Shown here: positions 1 to 10,129 of the stretch, piece after piece | Layout of the letters: every line of letters begins with the position of its first letter | How positions within the stretch are numbered: position 1 is the first letter of the stretch | NCBI RefSeq assembly: GCF_901933205.1 | Contig: NC_044601.1 | Span: 29,922,352 to 29,986,351, forward strand | Direction: 5' to 3' | DNA: 64,000 nt | DNA from: Camarhynchus parvulus | Taxonomy: Eukaryota; Chordata; Aves; Passeriformes; Thraupidae | The notes under the pieces: model-generated | The model's database searches: none | The model's input: only the letters and a program-made list of their open reading frames with translations | What the model was told of the DNA's origin: nothing | Made by a program: the position numbers and the translations under genes

Positions 1-229
1 TGAAAGAAAAACTGATCTGTTCAGAAAGGAAACCGATTAAAAGGAGAAGTAAGACAGGTGGCTTATGAACCAGATTTACCGGACATTGAGACAACTATAC
101 ACAATTGAAGAGGAAACATGTTAAAGCACTGATTGAAAGACTGGTTAAGAAACTAATTAGATAACTGTCAAGAGACTGTTAGGAGGCTGATGCAGGCTAA
201 AGCCTGATCAAAGTTTTAGAGGGGGGAGA
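1..229 (+). mobile_element. 3' internal end of a plus-strand ERV, truncated by the window edge
   Basis: This stretch lies directly upstream of the LTR starting at 230. It ends in a purine-rich tract (about 217-229, agaggggggaga), which is what a retroviral polypurine tract looks like. No convincing protein can be read in it. It is inferred to be the untranslated end of an ERV whose body lies left of the window. Confidence 0.55.
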
Positions 230-764
230 TGTTATAAGCAAAAGTTAAGTTATGTTAAATTAGGGTATAGTTCAATTACATTGTAGTAATTATATTAATT
301 GTATTATGTTAAGAGTGGGGGGGGGGGGGTTATTAGAATGTTCTAGGAGAAGGGTCCAGGGTTTGGTGGAGGGGTGGACTGGCAGGGCAAGGCAAGGTCA
401 AAGAGGGATCGATGGAAGATCTGACCAATCATTTGAAGCCCAGAGAAATGATTGGTCCAGAATGAACGGCAGTAAAGACCAATGAGAAGCCTGGAAATGG
501 ACCAATCATCATGTGGATCCAAAATGGACCAATCATGGACTCAAAGGGGGCTATAAATGGGGGGAGTTTAGTTGGGTCAGGATTCTTGTTTTTGGAAACT
601 TGTTTTCTGGGGAAAACCCAGTGCACTTGGGGGTAGCGCACTGTTCTCTTTTTGGCTCGCTGTGTGGGTGCTTGGGCTTATCCTAGGTACTCTGTTCCTT
701 GCAGCTATTTTAATAAACGAGAACCTCTTTCTCCAGAGAAGGTTTGGCCTCGTTCATATTCACA
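230..764 (+). repeat. ERV LTR, plus strand
   Basis: The LTR starts with TGTTATAAGC right after a polypurine tract. It carries a TATA box (552-557, in ctataaatgg) and a polyadenylation signal AATAAA (712-717). The right boundary is placed at a CA near 762-764, but no target duplication can be checked because the left flank is internal sequence. Five CCAAT or ATTGG boxes sit at 425-533, just upstream of the TATA box. A G-homopolymer run lies at about 318-329. It is probably the 3' LTR of the element in positions 1-229. Confidence 0.65.
425..533 (+). promoter_or_regulatory. CCAAT-box cluster in U3 of the left LTR
   Basis: CCAAT pentamers are at 425-429, 479-483, 502-506 and 529-533, and a reverse-oriented ATTGG is at 451-455. 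Several sit in a repeated context (gaccaat / ggaccaatca). Such boxes are the classical NF-Y binding element. Here they end about 20 bp before a TATA box, so the arrangement reads as a compact promoter. Binding is inferred, not shown. Confidence 0.5.
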
Positions 765-859
765 ACAGCTACCACCTGCATCCCCTTGATTACATGCTGA
801 ATGAGTTGCACTAAGCAAGGTATGATGCAGGGTAAAAAAAGATTTGAGTTGCTATAACA

Positions 860-1992
860 CATAAAAGGAAAAGTAGCATTTGTTTAACCTGTAGTCCACC
901 AGGTAACCATGAAAAATGTCCCATTACCATCCTTTTCATGTTTGGGCTGGTACATGAGTTAATTGTCTTATTTCCTTTGCTATCTGTTTGACCACTTTTC
1001 TGTTGTCATCCGTTTGAAAACAGTAGTTTGAGTCACTTATCTTTCCACAAACTCTTCCTTTTTCTGCTAATAATCTAACACCATCCCATGTTTAAATATT
1101 GCATTCCTCAACTCAGTGGATTTATCAACAAGAAGATCAAGCGCTGTACTTGTCTGGTTGATTATTCTTTAAAAGACATCTTGTAACCGAATTATCTAAT
1201 TCCAGTTATAAATGGGTTCTCTGGTACCTAACTTGTTAGGATTCCAAGTGGCTGGTCTGCAGTGCTGTATAATCTGTTCTGGTGGCCATTCATCTTTTCC
1301 CTGCCTTGGGGCAATCCGTCCAGCCAGGGATGTGTAAATTGACTGCTTTTCTCTACTTAAATCATCATATGCTTTGATCCCTGATTTCCCTGAATTTGTG
1401 GTAGCAAAAATACTCCAGGCGGTCTAATATAGGATATATAACATATCCCTGACCAGTTTGGAGGTAACTTGGGATAATGATGTTGGCCACAAATCCAATA
1501 ATGTCCTTTCAAGTTCCATATTCTGTTGGCAAAGGGGCCTTCCCACTTTTCATCAACAACTGGTGGGTCAAATGTAGCTTATTTCCTGGGCCTAACAGTA
1601 TTCCAACAGTAGTTGCCCCACCATAAGAGCCACAATATTTCCGTTTCCAAGCTCCTAAATGGGTTTCCATTTGCAGTTGCATCCCAAACTGTTTGGTTGG
1701 ATTTGGACCAGAATTCACTAAAAAGGGTTCAAGTTCTATTCTGATGTTACCACTTCCACTGATTATCATGGACATGTATTTTACTTATAAAATAGGTAGT
1801 CAGAAAACTGTCCCTCCCTAGTGCTTTACAGCCTTCAAAATCCCTGAGATAAATGTGGTAGGATCACTTTACCCAGGTACCATTAGTGAGCTTAATATGC
1901 ATGTGATTCCATCTGCCTCAATATTTAGAACAATCATAAGGAAGGCAATTGGGGGTCCAACATTTGTCCCAAAGATATCTATTTATCCCAAA
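860..1992 (-). pseudogene. degenerate gammaretrovirus-like env remnant
   Basis: Reading the minus strand in broken frames gives retroviral surface-glycoprotein features. One is a segment with HYWICG followed by LPPNW and a Cys (around 1350-1450), a pattern also seen in the env of the provirus next door (YWICG...LPPRW). An open stretch of 88 codons is at 1509-1775, and a WNHMHIKLTNGTW segment lies further upstream. Several stops and frame changes interrupt it, so it is dead. The provirus at 1993 is inserted in or beside it. The assignment rests on motif similarity only. Confidence 0.6.
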
Positions 1993-2633
1993 TATTATAA
2001 ACGATCAAATTGAGAGCCAAACTTATAAGAAAATATAGTGAAGATTTATTAATTTTTCTGCGAGACCAAACTTCGGTCGTCGAAACCACCACAGCCAAAG
2101 GTCAGCATTGGAGCCCGGGATCGGTGCTGGATGAACGCACAGATCTGACCTCTGAATGTCAGAGTCTCCCCCTGTTCACAAATGCTGCCTCGCGCAGCGA
2201 GCTTTTGTACAGTTTATTCTGCCCGAGGCAGAGATGAGCAAAATGTTCTCTGTGTCTCTTCACATGCATAACCATGGCTTTACATGTGCAGAGGTAGACA
2301 AAGACTCAGTCCAGGTGTCTCGATGTTGTCAGAAGACTCTAGGGAAGTCAACATTCACAGGCATCAGGGTGGCACCGTCAGTCATCATGGTAGATGCAAT
2401 CGTCGAGGCGATAATCACTCTTGGGCAGACCCAGCAACCCGGGGAAGCCAGTGATTATCGCCCTGGAAGCTTCTATCCTTACGTTAAAAACCCCGATGTT
2501 ATCTCAATGAAGTCCAGGGACTAGATGTATATGAATAAGACACTGCTCCTGGCCAGGATGGTCAAAAGATATAGTTTGGATCTTACAGTGTTTTATACAT
2601 TAATAGCATGAATTATGTCTACCATATACTACA
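1993..2633 (-). repeat. 3' LTR of the provirus
   Basis: The LTR aligns end to end with 12445-13101. On the minus strand it begins TGTAGTATATGG after a polypurine tract (2634-2646). Its outer terminus has TATTATAA where the other LTR has TGTTATAA, so the terminal CA has mutated. A polyadenylation signal lies at 2045-2050. The TATA-like site near 2211-2217 is altered (reads TACAAAA on the minus strand) compared with the 5' LTR. Confidence 0.9.
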
Positions 2634-2646
2634 ATCCCTCCCCATT
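2634..2646 (-). other. polypurine tract of the provirus
   Basis: On the minus strand this is aaatggggagggat immediately before the TG of the 3' LTR. That is the expected place for the plus-strand primer of reverse transcription. A purine run abutting an LTR confirms the LTR boundary at 2633. Confidence 0.75.
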
Positions 2647-2738
2647 TATATCACCAATTTAATTCATGCTCTCAAATTGCTAAATTTCTTATTTCCTACC
2701 CACCACCATTAAGGATCTTTCACAAGCAGAGTACCCCT

Positions 2739-4930
2739 TTACACTATTCTGTACTCCCCTTGTGGAACACCCTGATATCCCATATTATTCACATTGACTT
2801 TTGCCTGTTTTTTGAATTTTGCCAAGACTTCGGCAGTGTTGCTGGCATACTTCCTTTCTCCCAGTCTCATGATCTTAGATGTGCTGCCTCCAGAAGCTCC
2901 CTCTGGATTCACAGGAATTATTGCTATCCGCATTCCCTGGACCATAGAGTGGATCAGTCGAATAAAGCATGGAATTAGATAAGACAGGAATAGGATTCCA
3001 GCTACTGAACAGAGTACGAAAAACATCTCTTTGTTCCACCAGGTCCCATCAAACAATTTGTCCCACCATGAGGATTGTAAAATCGATTTCCATTTTTGAA
3101 CAGGGACATGGGCCACCTTTTTGATCTTGGCCACCAAACCTCTTAAGGTTCCCCCATAATAATCGATTTCAATACAGCATTCTGATTCATTGAATGTTCC
3201 ACACACTCCCCCTTCTTTGGCCAGAAAATAGTCTAAAGCCATTTGATTCTGGTACACAAATGCCTGTACCTGGATGTGCTGCCGACTAAGTAAATCCAGG
3301 GCTTCAGAGGTGTGATTTTATACAATTTCTACCACTGCCTGCAGTCGAATCAGTCTGTTCAGTAGATAAATCAGAGTTCTATACCTGTAGCCTCCATCCT
3401 GGGCCCACGTGGCCAGTCCATAATAATCAATTATTCTTGCCACTGGCCACTCTTCCTCCCGCCAGGTTTGCTTACCGCTTATCACTGGTATCATCTTTTT
3501 CAGGCTTCTTCTCTCCCTTCTCAGGGTCTCTCATGCCTAAGGTGCATGATCCCTTCCACCTTGGGGGTAACTCACTGTATGCCTTCTTTCCACAGATCCA
3601 ATAAATTCCATCCGGAGCTTTCCATTTGATATTTATTTTCTCTGGGTGTCTCCAGTATTCCCTCATGCCCTCCAAGGACTGGAAAGGGTTGGCTCCTGGA
3701 TTTTTGACCCAACACAGTCCCATTCTTTTGTTCCATTCACAATTTGTTTTGTTCCTCCGGCTCCAGTACCCCAAAGGGGGTTCTGGCTGCCAGACCTTGC
3801 TTTTTGTGTATGAGTTCGCCGTCAGGGTAGATACACAAGGAGTGTATCCCACCATTTCAGTGTACTCCCTTCCTTCTCCACTGATGCAGATGGTTCCAAT
3901 CACCCTCTGGTCCAAAATCCACCCCTCAGGTTTCTGTGCCAATTTTGAGACCCTGGGATTGTCCCATATCAAAAGCTGTTCTGGACCCAAACCTTCCCCT
4001 TTCCAAGGCCATTTTTCTGCAGACTTCAGCCCCCCACAAATCCAACAATTTGACAATCCTAATTCAGTTGCAACCTCTTGCATCAAGTCAATGAACAGGT
4101 TCCTGTCTGGGGAAGGTAGTGCCCCACCAGCATATTGTTTTTCCAGCATTTCATATTGTTCTCCCAGTGTTTTCAGTCTTTCCTTTTCAAATCTTTTCTT
4201 CCTCAATTCTGACTCCCTTCGCCTCAGTTCCTGTGTTATGTCTCTCATTCTCCCCTCAGGATCCTCATAATTTTTATTTCTTGTGAAACAGACAACCTGA
4301 TCATATTGCAGGCACACCCTGTCGTCATTTGCCTGTGCCAAGTCCAATATGAGTGGGTCTCTGTTCAAAGTAAATTTGCTGTCAAATTTAGCATTTCTCA
4401 CTATCCAATACATTTTCCCGTTCATCATGCATATCCCCAGCCTCGCATTGTCGTAGCACAATGGATTCACCTGGTGATACGCGACAAAGATTGATTCTGT
4501 CTTTCCCCCAACCCACATGGTCCAGTTACATTGGCTACAAATGGGGATTGACATTGTTTCCACACTTCGTTTTCTCATTTGATGCCTGTGCTCATCTGAC
4601 TGCCTGTTCCTTAGCCCTGCCTCAGGACTGATACACCAAATCGCTGTTTCCAATTCACACAATTTCACCTTTGTGCCATTCTTCCAACAGTACCTGCCAG
4701 GTTCCCTGAGACATTCCTTTGGGGCTTGGTATGCTGAGTGTCCCCCATCCCCTGCGACTGGGACCACCTGAGTGCAATTTCCACACTCGTCTGTGGAGCT
4801 CTCACTTCTGCCTCTCATCGGGACCTCAGTGTGCAGGCTCTGCATCCCGCACACGACTAGGCTCAGGCCAATTAGGATTCCCACCAGGCGTACTCCTCTG
4901 CCTTTGCCTCCGCCCCCTGGGGTGCCACCA
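2739..4930 (-). pseudogene. env: ERV envelope gene (env), broken
   Basis: The surface subunit is open over 3472-4884 (about 470 codons). It starts with a hydrophobic signal-like segment (LVGILIGLSLVVCG), has many Cys and N-glycosylation sites, and contains a CWICGG motif near residue 280 that resembles the CXXC of gammaretroviral SU. It ends at a TAA right after a basic SDKR stretch where a furin site is expected. The transmembrane subunit continues in a different frame (open over 2739-3257). It has a Cys cluster CGTFNESECC, which is CX7CC rather than the usual CX6CC. A hydrophobic span (MFFVLCSVAGILFLSYL) is followed by a long cytoplasmic tail. A further in-frame stop lies at 3318-3320. The product cannot be made as one protein. 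Confidence 0.85.
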
Positions 4931-5075
4931 GCGGCCGGCGAGGAAGACCATCTTTACGGCAGCAGGAGTATTCTTCGGGGAACACGCCCTCGGACTAGGC
5001 CGCATACCTCCTTTTAAAGGTGCCCCACCGTGACACTCTGATTGCATCGGAACTGCACGGTACCCTGATGGATTT

Positions 5076-5360
5076 TCAGCACTCCACACCCAAAATTTCT
5101 GCTTGTGATCTAAGCTTCCCACGCACCCCATTTTGAAAAATGCAGAACCACTCCTGTGAGTCCAATTCAATGATTCCCAAATTTGTGGCTAAGGTTAGGA
5201 TACGGTCAGTCAGCTCAAGCTCTTCCTCCAAACACTGAGTACACAGCCCCTTTGGCCTCTGTCCCCTTCTACAGTGAATAACAAAAACCCCTTGACAGTA
5301 TTCACACTTAAAGTGTACAAATGGATAGCATACACAACTTATCCGCTCGCTGTCGGTCAT
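5076..5360 (-). CDS. small Cys-rich ORF between pol and env of the provirus
   Basis: An intact 94-codon frame starts at ATG 5360, about 170 bp after the end of the pol reading frame and before env. Cys residues are at 9, 11, 19, 22, 30, 40 and 43, with His at 16 and 29. Two CxxC pairs (19/22 and 40/43) are separated by 17 residues, a zinc-ribbon-like spacing. An acidic Leu/Glu segment (CLEEELELTDRIL) follows. It is the only proviral frame with no visible lesion. I do not recognise a homologue. Simple gammaretroviruses have no gene here, so it may be an accessory gene, a captured host exon or a chance frame. The ATG would need a spliced or internally initiated message. Confidence 0.45.
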   Translation of the reverse strand: MTDSERISCVCYPFVHFKCEYCQGVFVIHCRRGQRPKGLCTQCLEEELELTDRILTLATNLGIIELDSQEWFCIFQNGVRGKLRSQAEILGVEC

Positions 5361-5530
5361 TTACAAGGACATTGGAGTCTGAGTTTCAAGTCGCCTGGGG
5401 AAGAAGTGACCCTCCACTCGGGCACTTCCTCCTGATGCTGGGCTTTCTTCACCCTAGATGCTTGTGTCCAGCCTTTCTCCACGATCCGAATGGCTGTGTC
5501 TGTTGTCAGGAGCACAAGAAAAGGACCTTC

Positions 5531-6330
5531 TCAGTGAGGAGAGAGAAGCATCTCCTTCCACACTTTCACAAACACTCTGTCACCCAGTTGGATTTTGTGA
5601 ATAGTGAATCCCAGGGCCACTATCCCCTGTTTTCTGAGTTCCTGCAAATTTTTGTTGATTGCAACCAGATATGGTTGAATCTGACCATCCTCAAACCTGG
5701 GGTGTCCCACTGGCATTCCATGTCTACATGGCATTCCATATAACATTTCAAACAGTGAAAGCCCCGTCTCTGAATGACGCATGGTTTGGATATTAAGCAG
5801 TGCCAAAGGCAGGCATTTCAACCAGGACATCTGCGTTTCTAAAATTAATTTAGATAACTGCGCCTCAAAGTCTGATTCATCCTTTCCACTTGTCCTGAAC
5901 TCTGGGGATGCCACGGAGTGTGGTATTCCCATCGGATGCCTAGTGCATCAGCTATCTGCTTAATAACCTTTGATGTGAAATGTGTCCCTTGATCTGAATC
6001 AATGCAATTCACCACCCCATATCGGGGTACAATTTCTTCCAGTAATTTTCTGGTCACTGTCTGAGCCATTGCCTCCGAGCTGGGAAAGGCCTCCCACAAT
6101 GAGTCAATTTGTCCACAATTACAAGCACAAATTTGAACCTCCCTACTTTTGGCAACAATGTGAAATTAACTTCAGTTCTTTCAAATGGTCGGTACACAGT
6201 GGAGCGGCTCCCCAGGGCAGCCTGTTTTGCTCTTGATTTGTTAACTTTCTGACAAATCAGGCACCCTTGTACCTCTTGCTTGGCCAATTCGTAAATTCCC
6301 TTGCACCCGAAAAATTTCAAAAATAGTTCT
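5531..6330 (-). pseudogene. pol: pol, integrase portion, broken
   Basis: Two or three overlapping open pieces (6054-6320, 5845-6099, 5531-5932) carry integrase signatures. These are the zinc-binding end (CLICQK), a first catalytic Asp in VIVDKLTH, a second in CIDSDQGTHFT and the Glu in SSGQVERMN. All three acidic residues of the D,D-35-E core are therefore visible, but in different frames. The C-terminal part extends to a stop at 5531. The enzyme would insert viral DNA into the host genome; this copy cannot be translated whole. Confidence 0.85.
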
Positions 6331-6347
6331 GCCAGGGCCTGTACCCC

Positions 6348-7216
6348 TCAGTGTGTTCGCTGGTGCAATTGTCGCAAAATCCTTCTGGTAAAACCTCTGG
6401 AAATTAGTTCTCTCCCATCAGGTAATCTCCACTTACCTTCTTTCAATTCTCCCCTGATCTTCTCATAACATTCAATCTCCTTTTGGGAGGGTTGAGGAGC
6501 ATCGTCAGGGACCTCAGCCCCTTCAATCTCTCGGGTACCCACCATCATCAACGCCACGGTTTTGGCCTCTTGGTCTTCCAAGTTGTTCCCCCTGGTCCGG
6601 AACTGAATTCCTGCTTGGTGTCCCTTTACATGGACCACTGCAATTTCCTCCGGCCCCCTTAGAGCTTCTAAGATTTGCCGGATTAATTCTCCGTGCATCA
6701 GTCCCTTTCCCCTTATGTTGATCAGTCCCCTTTCCTCCCAAATTTTCCCAAACATGTGAACCACCCCAAAGGCATACCTTGAATCTGTAACAATTGTTCC
6801 CTTTTTCCCTTTCAGCTCCTTCAGTGTCCTCAGAACTGTGTACAGTTTGCATGCTTGTGCCGACCAACTCACACTCAGGGGGCCCGCTTCAATCACCTTT
6901 CCTGTTTTCCCATCCACGACTGCGTATTCTGATTTCCTTTTTCCCTTGACCACTCTGCTTGATCCATCCACAAACCACTTTTCCCCCTCGTCCAGTTCCT
7001 CCTCCTCTAAATCCTCCCTGATTTTGGTTTGCAATTCAACCACCTCCATGCAATTGGGAATTCCTCTGAAGCTTCCCCAAACAGAAACTGCGCAGGGTTC
7101 TGTGCAGTCGTTGTTCTCAGTTCCAAGTCCCGAGAGTGAATCAAAATGGCCTCATACTTTAACAACCTTGCATCAGTGAGCCATTTGTCTGCTTTCTGCT
7201 GTAGTATGTCCTGCAC
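6348..7216 (-). pseudogene. pol: pol, RNase H portion, degenerate
   Basis: The frame 6348-7049 (233 codons) reads as a retroviral RNase H. It has FVDGSS (Asp at residue 28), TDSRYAFGV, HVKGHQ and GNNLEDQEAK. The catalytic Glu expected before the Leu-Tyr pair is Lys in this copy (residue 68, codon AAA at 6846-6848). The preceding linker is in another frame (7007-7216). The RNA strand of RNA-DNA hybrids would be the substrate; the missing Glu suggests the domain is inactive even apart from the frame breaks. Confidence 0.85.
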
Positions 7217-7237
7217 TTTGTACGGTGCAAATACTAC

Positions 7238-9834
7238 CTAAGGTGCGCTACAGGTTACTTTCTTCACTTCCTCCACCAGCAATGCTACAGCTACAATCAC
7301 CTGCAAGCAGGTGGGCCAGCCCCTGCTGACTGGGTCTAAAAGCTGGGACACGTAACCTACAAGTTTCCTGATCCCCGCCCAGTCCTGCGTCAACACCCCA
7401 TGTGCCGTGTGACTGCTCACATACACAAACAACTGAAAGGGTTTTCTCACATGAGAGAGACTCAGCACTGGTGCTGCTGTGAGGGCCTCCTTGACTCCCC
7501 TAAATTCCTCTTTGTCTGTCTTTGTGTTGTAGGTTTACAGGAAATAGATTTTCTGGGAATGGAGTGGCCAGAGGCCAATAGGTGTTCAGATTCTGAAACT
7601 GGCACCAGGCTTGGCCACTGAGGTATTGGATACGCCTCTGAGAACACAGGGGTTAAAAGCAGAGCTGTCCCCTGGGAGCTTCCTCTTTGAGTTCCGGTGG
7701 GGAAAGAGTTCATATCTCTCCCCCGTCCAGCTGCTGCTGCTGCGCAGGGGAGGGGAAGCCATGTGCTGGGTGAGGTAGGCCGGGCTTTGGACAGAGAGGG
7801 GAGGTGAAGAGGCCCTCAAGATGGAAGGGTGATGGGGGCACCAGGAGGTATTGGGCAGCCCTTCCAGGAGAGAAGCCCTGAGAGGATTTGGGCAGGCCCC
7901 CCCCACCTTCCCCCCACCCCGGGATACGAGAGGGAGAGAAGCCAGCGCTCGGTGGGACTGTGGCCTTGAAGCTTGAAGCTGATGTCGGCCTGTGGAGAAG
8001 GAGGGGGAAGGGGGGGTTGCAGTGGAGAAGGAGCCTGGCCGCTTGTAGAAGTTTTTAACCCCTGTTTGGACAATGAAAATCTTGCAGAGTATTGACCTTT
8101 TCTGGAGCAGGAAATGGGCAAGTGTGGTGTGATGCAGGGTTGTGAGAGAACCCTAGATGGCAGGAGATGAGGAGTGGCTGTTGCTGGACGCTTTTTGGTA
8201 CAGTCATGGACAGAACCGTGCTTCCTTCTGACACAGAGGCTGCATCCAGGGGGAGTCCAAGGCTCGGGACTGAGAGGGTTCAGTGTTGGAGACCCCCAGG
8301 GCCCAGGGGGCAGAGAAATATGAGGGCGACAAGACGTCCCGAAGGTGAGACTGTGCCCTTTTTGGGAAGGAGACAAAGCACCCTTAAAAAGGACAACCCT
8401 CGAAGCAGCTCTGGTCCATGTTCATGTGGTGAGAGCACTGGACATGAAAAGGAAGAGGTCACCATGGCCCAAGAAGGACTTCTCCTCTTGATGAACTGAG
8501 GATTGATTGATTGTTTGAAAGTTTTGGTGATGAAATGGAAGATGAGAATTTGGGAGATGTATTGGGAGAATCTGGTAGGGGGAGGAGGGAATGCTTTTGT
8601 GAAGTTTTCATTTCCCATGTGTATGTGTGTGTGTGTGTGTGTCCTTTTCTTTTGTAGTTTAGTTAATAAACTTATTTTCCCTCTATTCCTAAGTAGGCTG
8701 CTTATTCCTAGTCACACCTCACAGCCGACACCAGGGAAAAAGTATTTTTTTCATGGGGGCACTGGCATTGTGCCAGAGTCAAACCATGACACTTTGTCCA
8801 TTTGATCTGGTCCGTGGTGAGTTTCTCATATAGAAACTTCACCTTTTCACTGTACCCTTCAATCCCCTGCCAGCAATATCCCAACAATCCCAAAAGCTGT
8901 CTAACCTCCCTTTTTGTCTGCAGGCAATAATCCCTGCCACCCTCTCTGGGTTCAGTTTCTTTTTGCCCTTGGTGAACCAATGTCCAAAGTACCTGACCTC
9001 GGGCTCTGTGAATTGCAACTTCGACTTTGACACTTTCAACCCCTTTTCCCCCAAAAGGTTCAAAAGCTTGATTGTGCTTGTCCTTACAATCTCCTCCCTT
9101 GGCCCTGCAACCAACAAATCATCTACATACTGTAGCAATTTTGTCCCCTCTGTTGGTACAAAATGACTTAAAACCTGTTCAAGTGCCTGCCTGAATAAAT
9201 TCGGAGGGTCCAGAAAGCCCTGAGGCAACAAAGTCCACCTGAGCTACTGCCTTCTGTTCATCTCCGGGTCTTCCCACTGAAACACGAAGTAATCTTGGCT
9301 GTTCTCAGCTAGAGGACAGGTCCAGAAAGAGTCTTTTAAGTCAATCACACTGTACCAAGTGTCCTCGGGAGAAATGTTATTCAGCAAAGTGGAAGGATTT
9401 GAAACCATGGGGAACAAAGTCTTAGTTCTCCAATTCACAGCCCTTAAGTCCTGCACCAGCCTGAAGCTGCCATCTATTTTTCTCACTGCCAGAATTGGGG
9501 TGTTGCGTCGAGACATGCACGGCTCCAGTGTGCCTTTCTTTATTAATTCATCAATCACTGGCTTCAAACCCCTTCTCCCTTCCATGGAGATGGGATATTG
9601 TTTGACCTGTATTGGGTCTTCCGGTCTCTCAATCTCAACTTGAATCGGCTCTATGTCCAGACTCCCGGCCTCCCCCTGAACATACCACACCCTCGGGTCT
9701 ATCTTTTCCTCGTCTTGTACAGTGAGTTTGTACATTCTCACCTTGAGCTGGGATTTTTCCACTGCCAACCCAATTTCCAGAGCAACCATCATGTCCTGCC
9801 CCAGCAAATTGAAATCAGCATCCCTTATCAACAA
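7238..9834 (-). pseudogene. pol: pol, reverse transcriptase portion, split by a nested LTR
   Basis: The fingers and palm are open over 9244-9834 (VRKIDGSFRLVQDLRAVN and the motif A Asp in YSVIDLKDSFW). An in-frame TAG at 9244-9246 follows. The frame then resumes at 9231 with LPQGF and the catalytic YVDD (8839-9231). After a frameshift the thumb and connection (RQLLGLLGY..., 8792-8980) run into the LTR inserted at 7525-8791. The frame resumes at 7238-7468 with connection sequence (LFVYVSSHTAHGVL). YVDD and the thumb motif fit gammaretroviral RT. Confidence 0.9.
7520..8796 (+). mobile_element. nested solo LTR insertion with 5-bp target duplication ctttg
   Basis: The element spans 7525-8791. 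It begins TGTTGTAGG and ends CCATGACA, near-perfect inverted termini, and is flanked on both sides by ctttg (7520-7524 and 8792-8796). A polyadenylation signal AATAAA is at 8665-8670, and a (GT)n tract lies at about 8622-8642. Only one LTR is present, so recombination probably removed the rest. It sits in opposite orientation inside the provirus pol gene and must be younger than the provirus. A second copy is at 15686-16951. Confidence 0.9.
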
Positions 9835-10073
9835 TATATTTCCTTTGCATTTTTTATTTTCCGCTTTATTTCTACATCTTTTATGAATGGAACCTCAAAA
9901 GCTTCCCCCTTTGCTCCAGTTACCATCATGGAATCATTGCTCAGAGAGCACCCCATTGGCATTTCTTGCACTGCTGTCCACTCTGCCCCCAAGTCTACCA
10001 TAAACCACATCTCCTCCCTGTGGGCTCCCACTTTTAATTTTATCAAGGGCTCCCTTGGTGTTCCGGACCCCAA
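9828..10073 (-). pseudogene. pro: retroviral protease (pro) remnant
   Basis: This frame of about 81 codons has the aspartic-protease pattern: hydrophobic residues, then VDLGAEWTAV, and a downstream KDVEIKRK segment. The catalytic Asp is retained, but the residue after it, normally Thr or Ser, is Leu. The downstream RT is in another frame. The family cleaves Gag-Pol polyproteins in the assembling particle; this copy is presumably inactive. Confidence 0.8.
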
Positions 10074-10129
10074 ACTGAGAAGCCCCTGACACCCCTAATC
10101 TTCCTGAAACATTGCCTGGTCCTTGGCTC

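Noticed and set aside
3626..4270. Plus-strand 214-codon open frame
   Set aside because: It lies antisense to the env SU frame and shows no domain; the minus-strand reading explains the sequence.
7816..8376. 186-codon minus-strand frame in the 1.27-kb LTR, and a similar-length frame at 16216-16776
   Set aside because: Both lie antisense in GC-rich LTR sequence with low-complexity Pro/Ser composition; the frames are not the same protein along their length.
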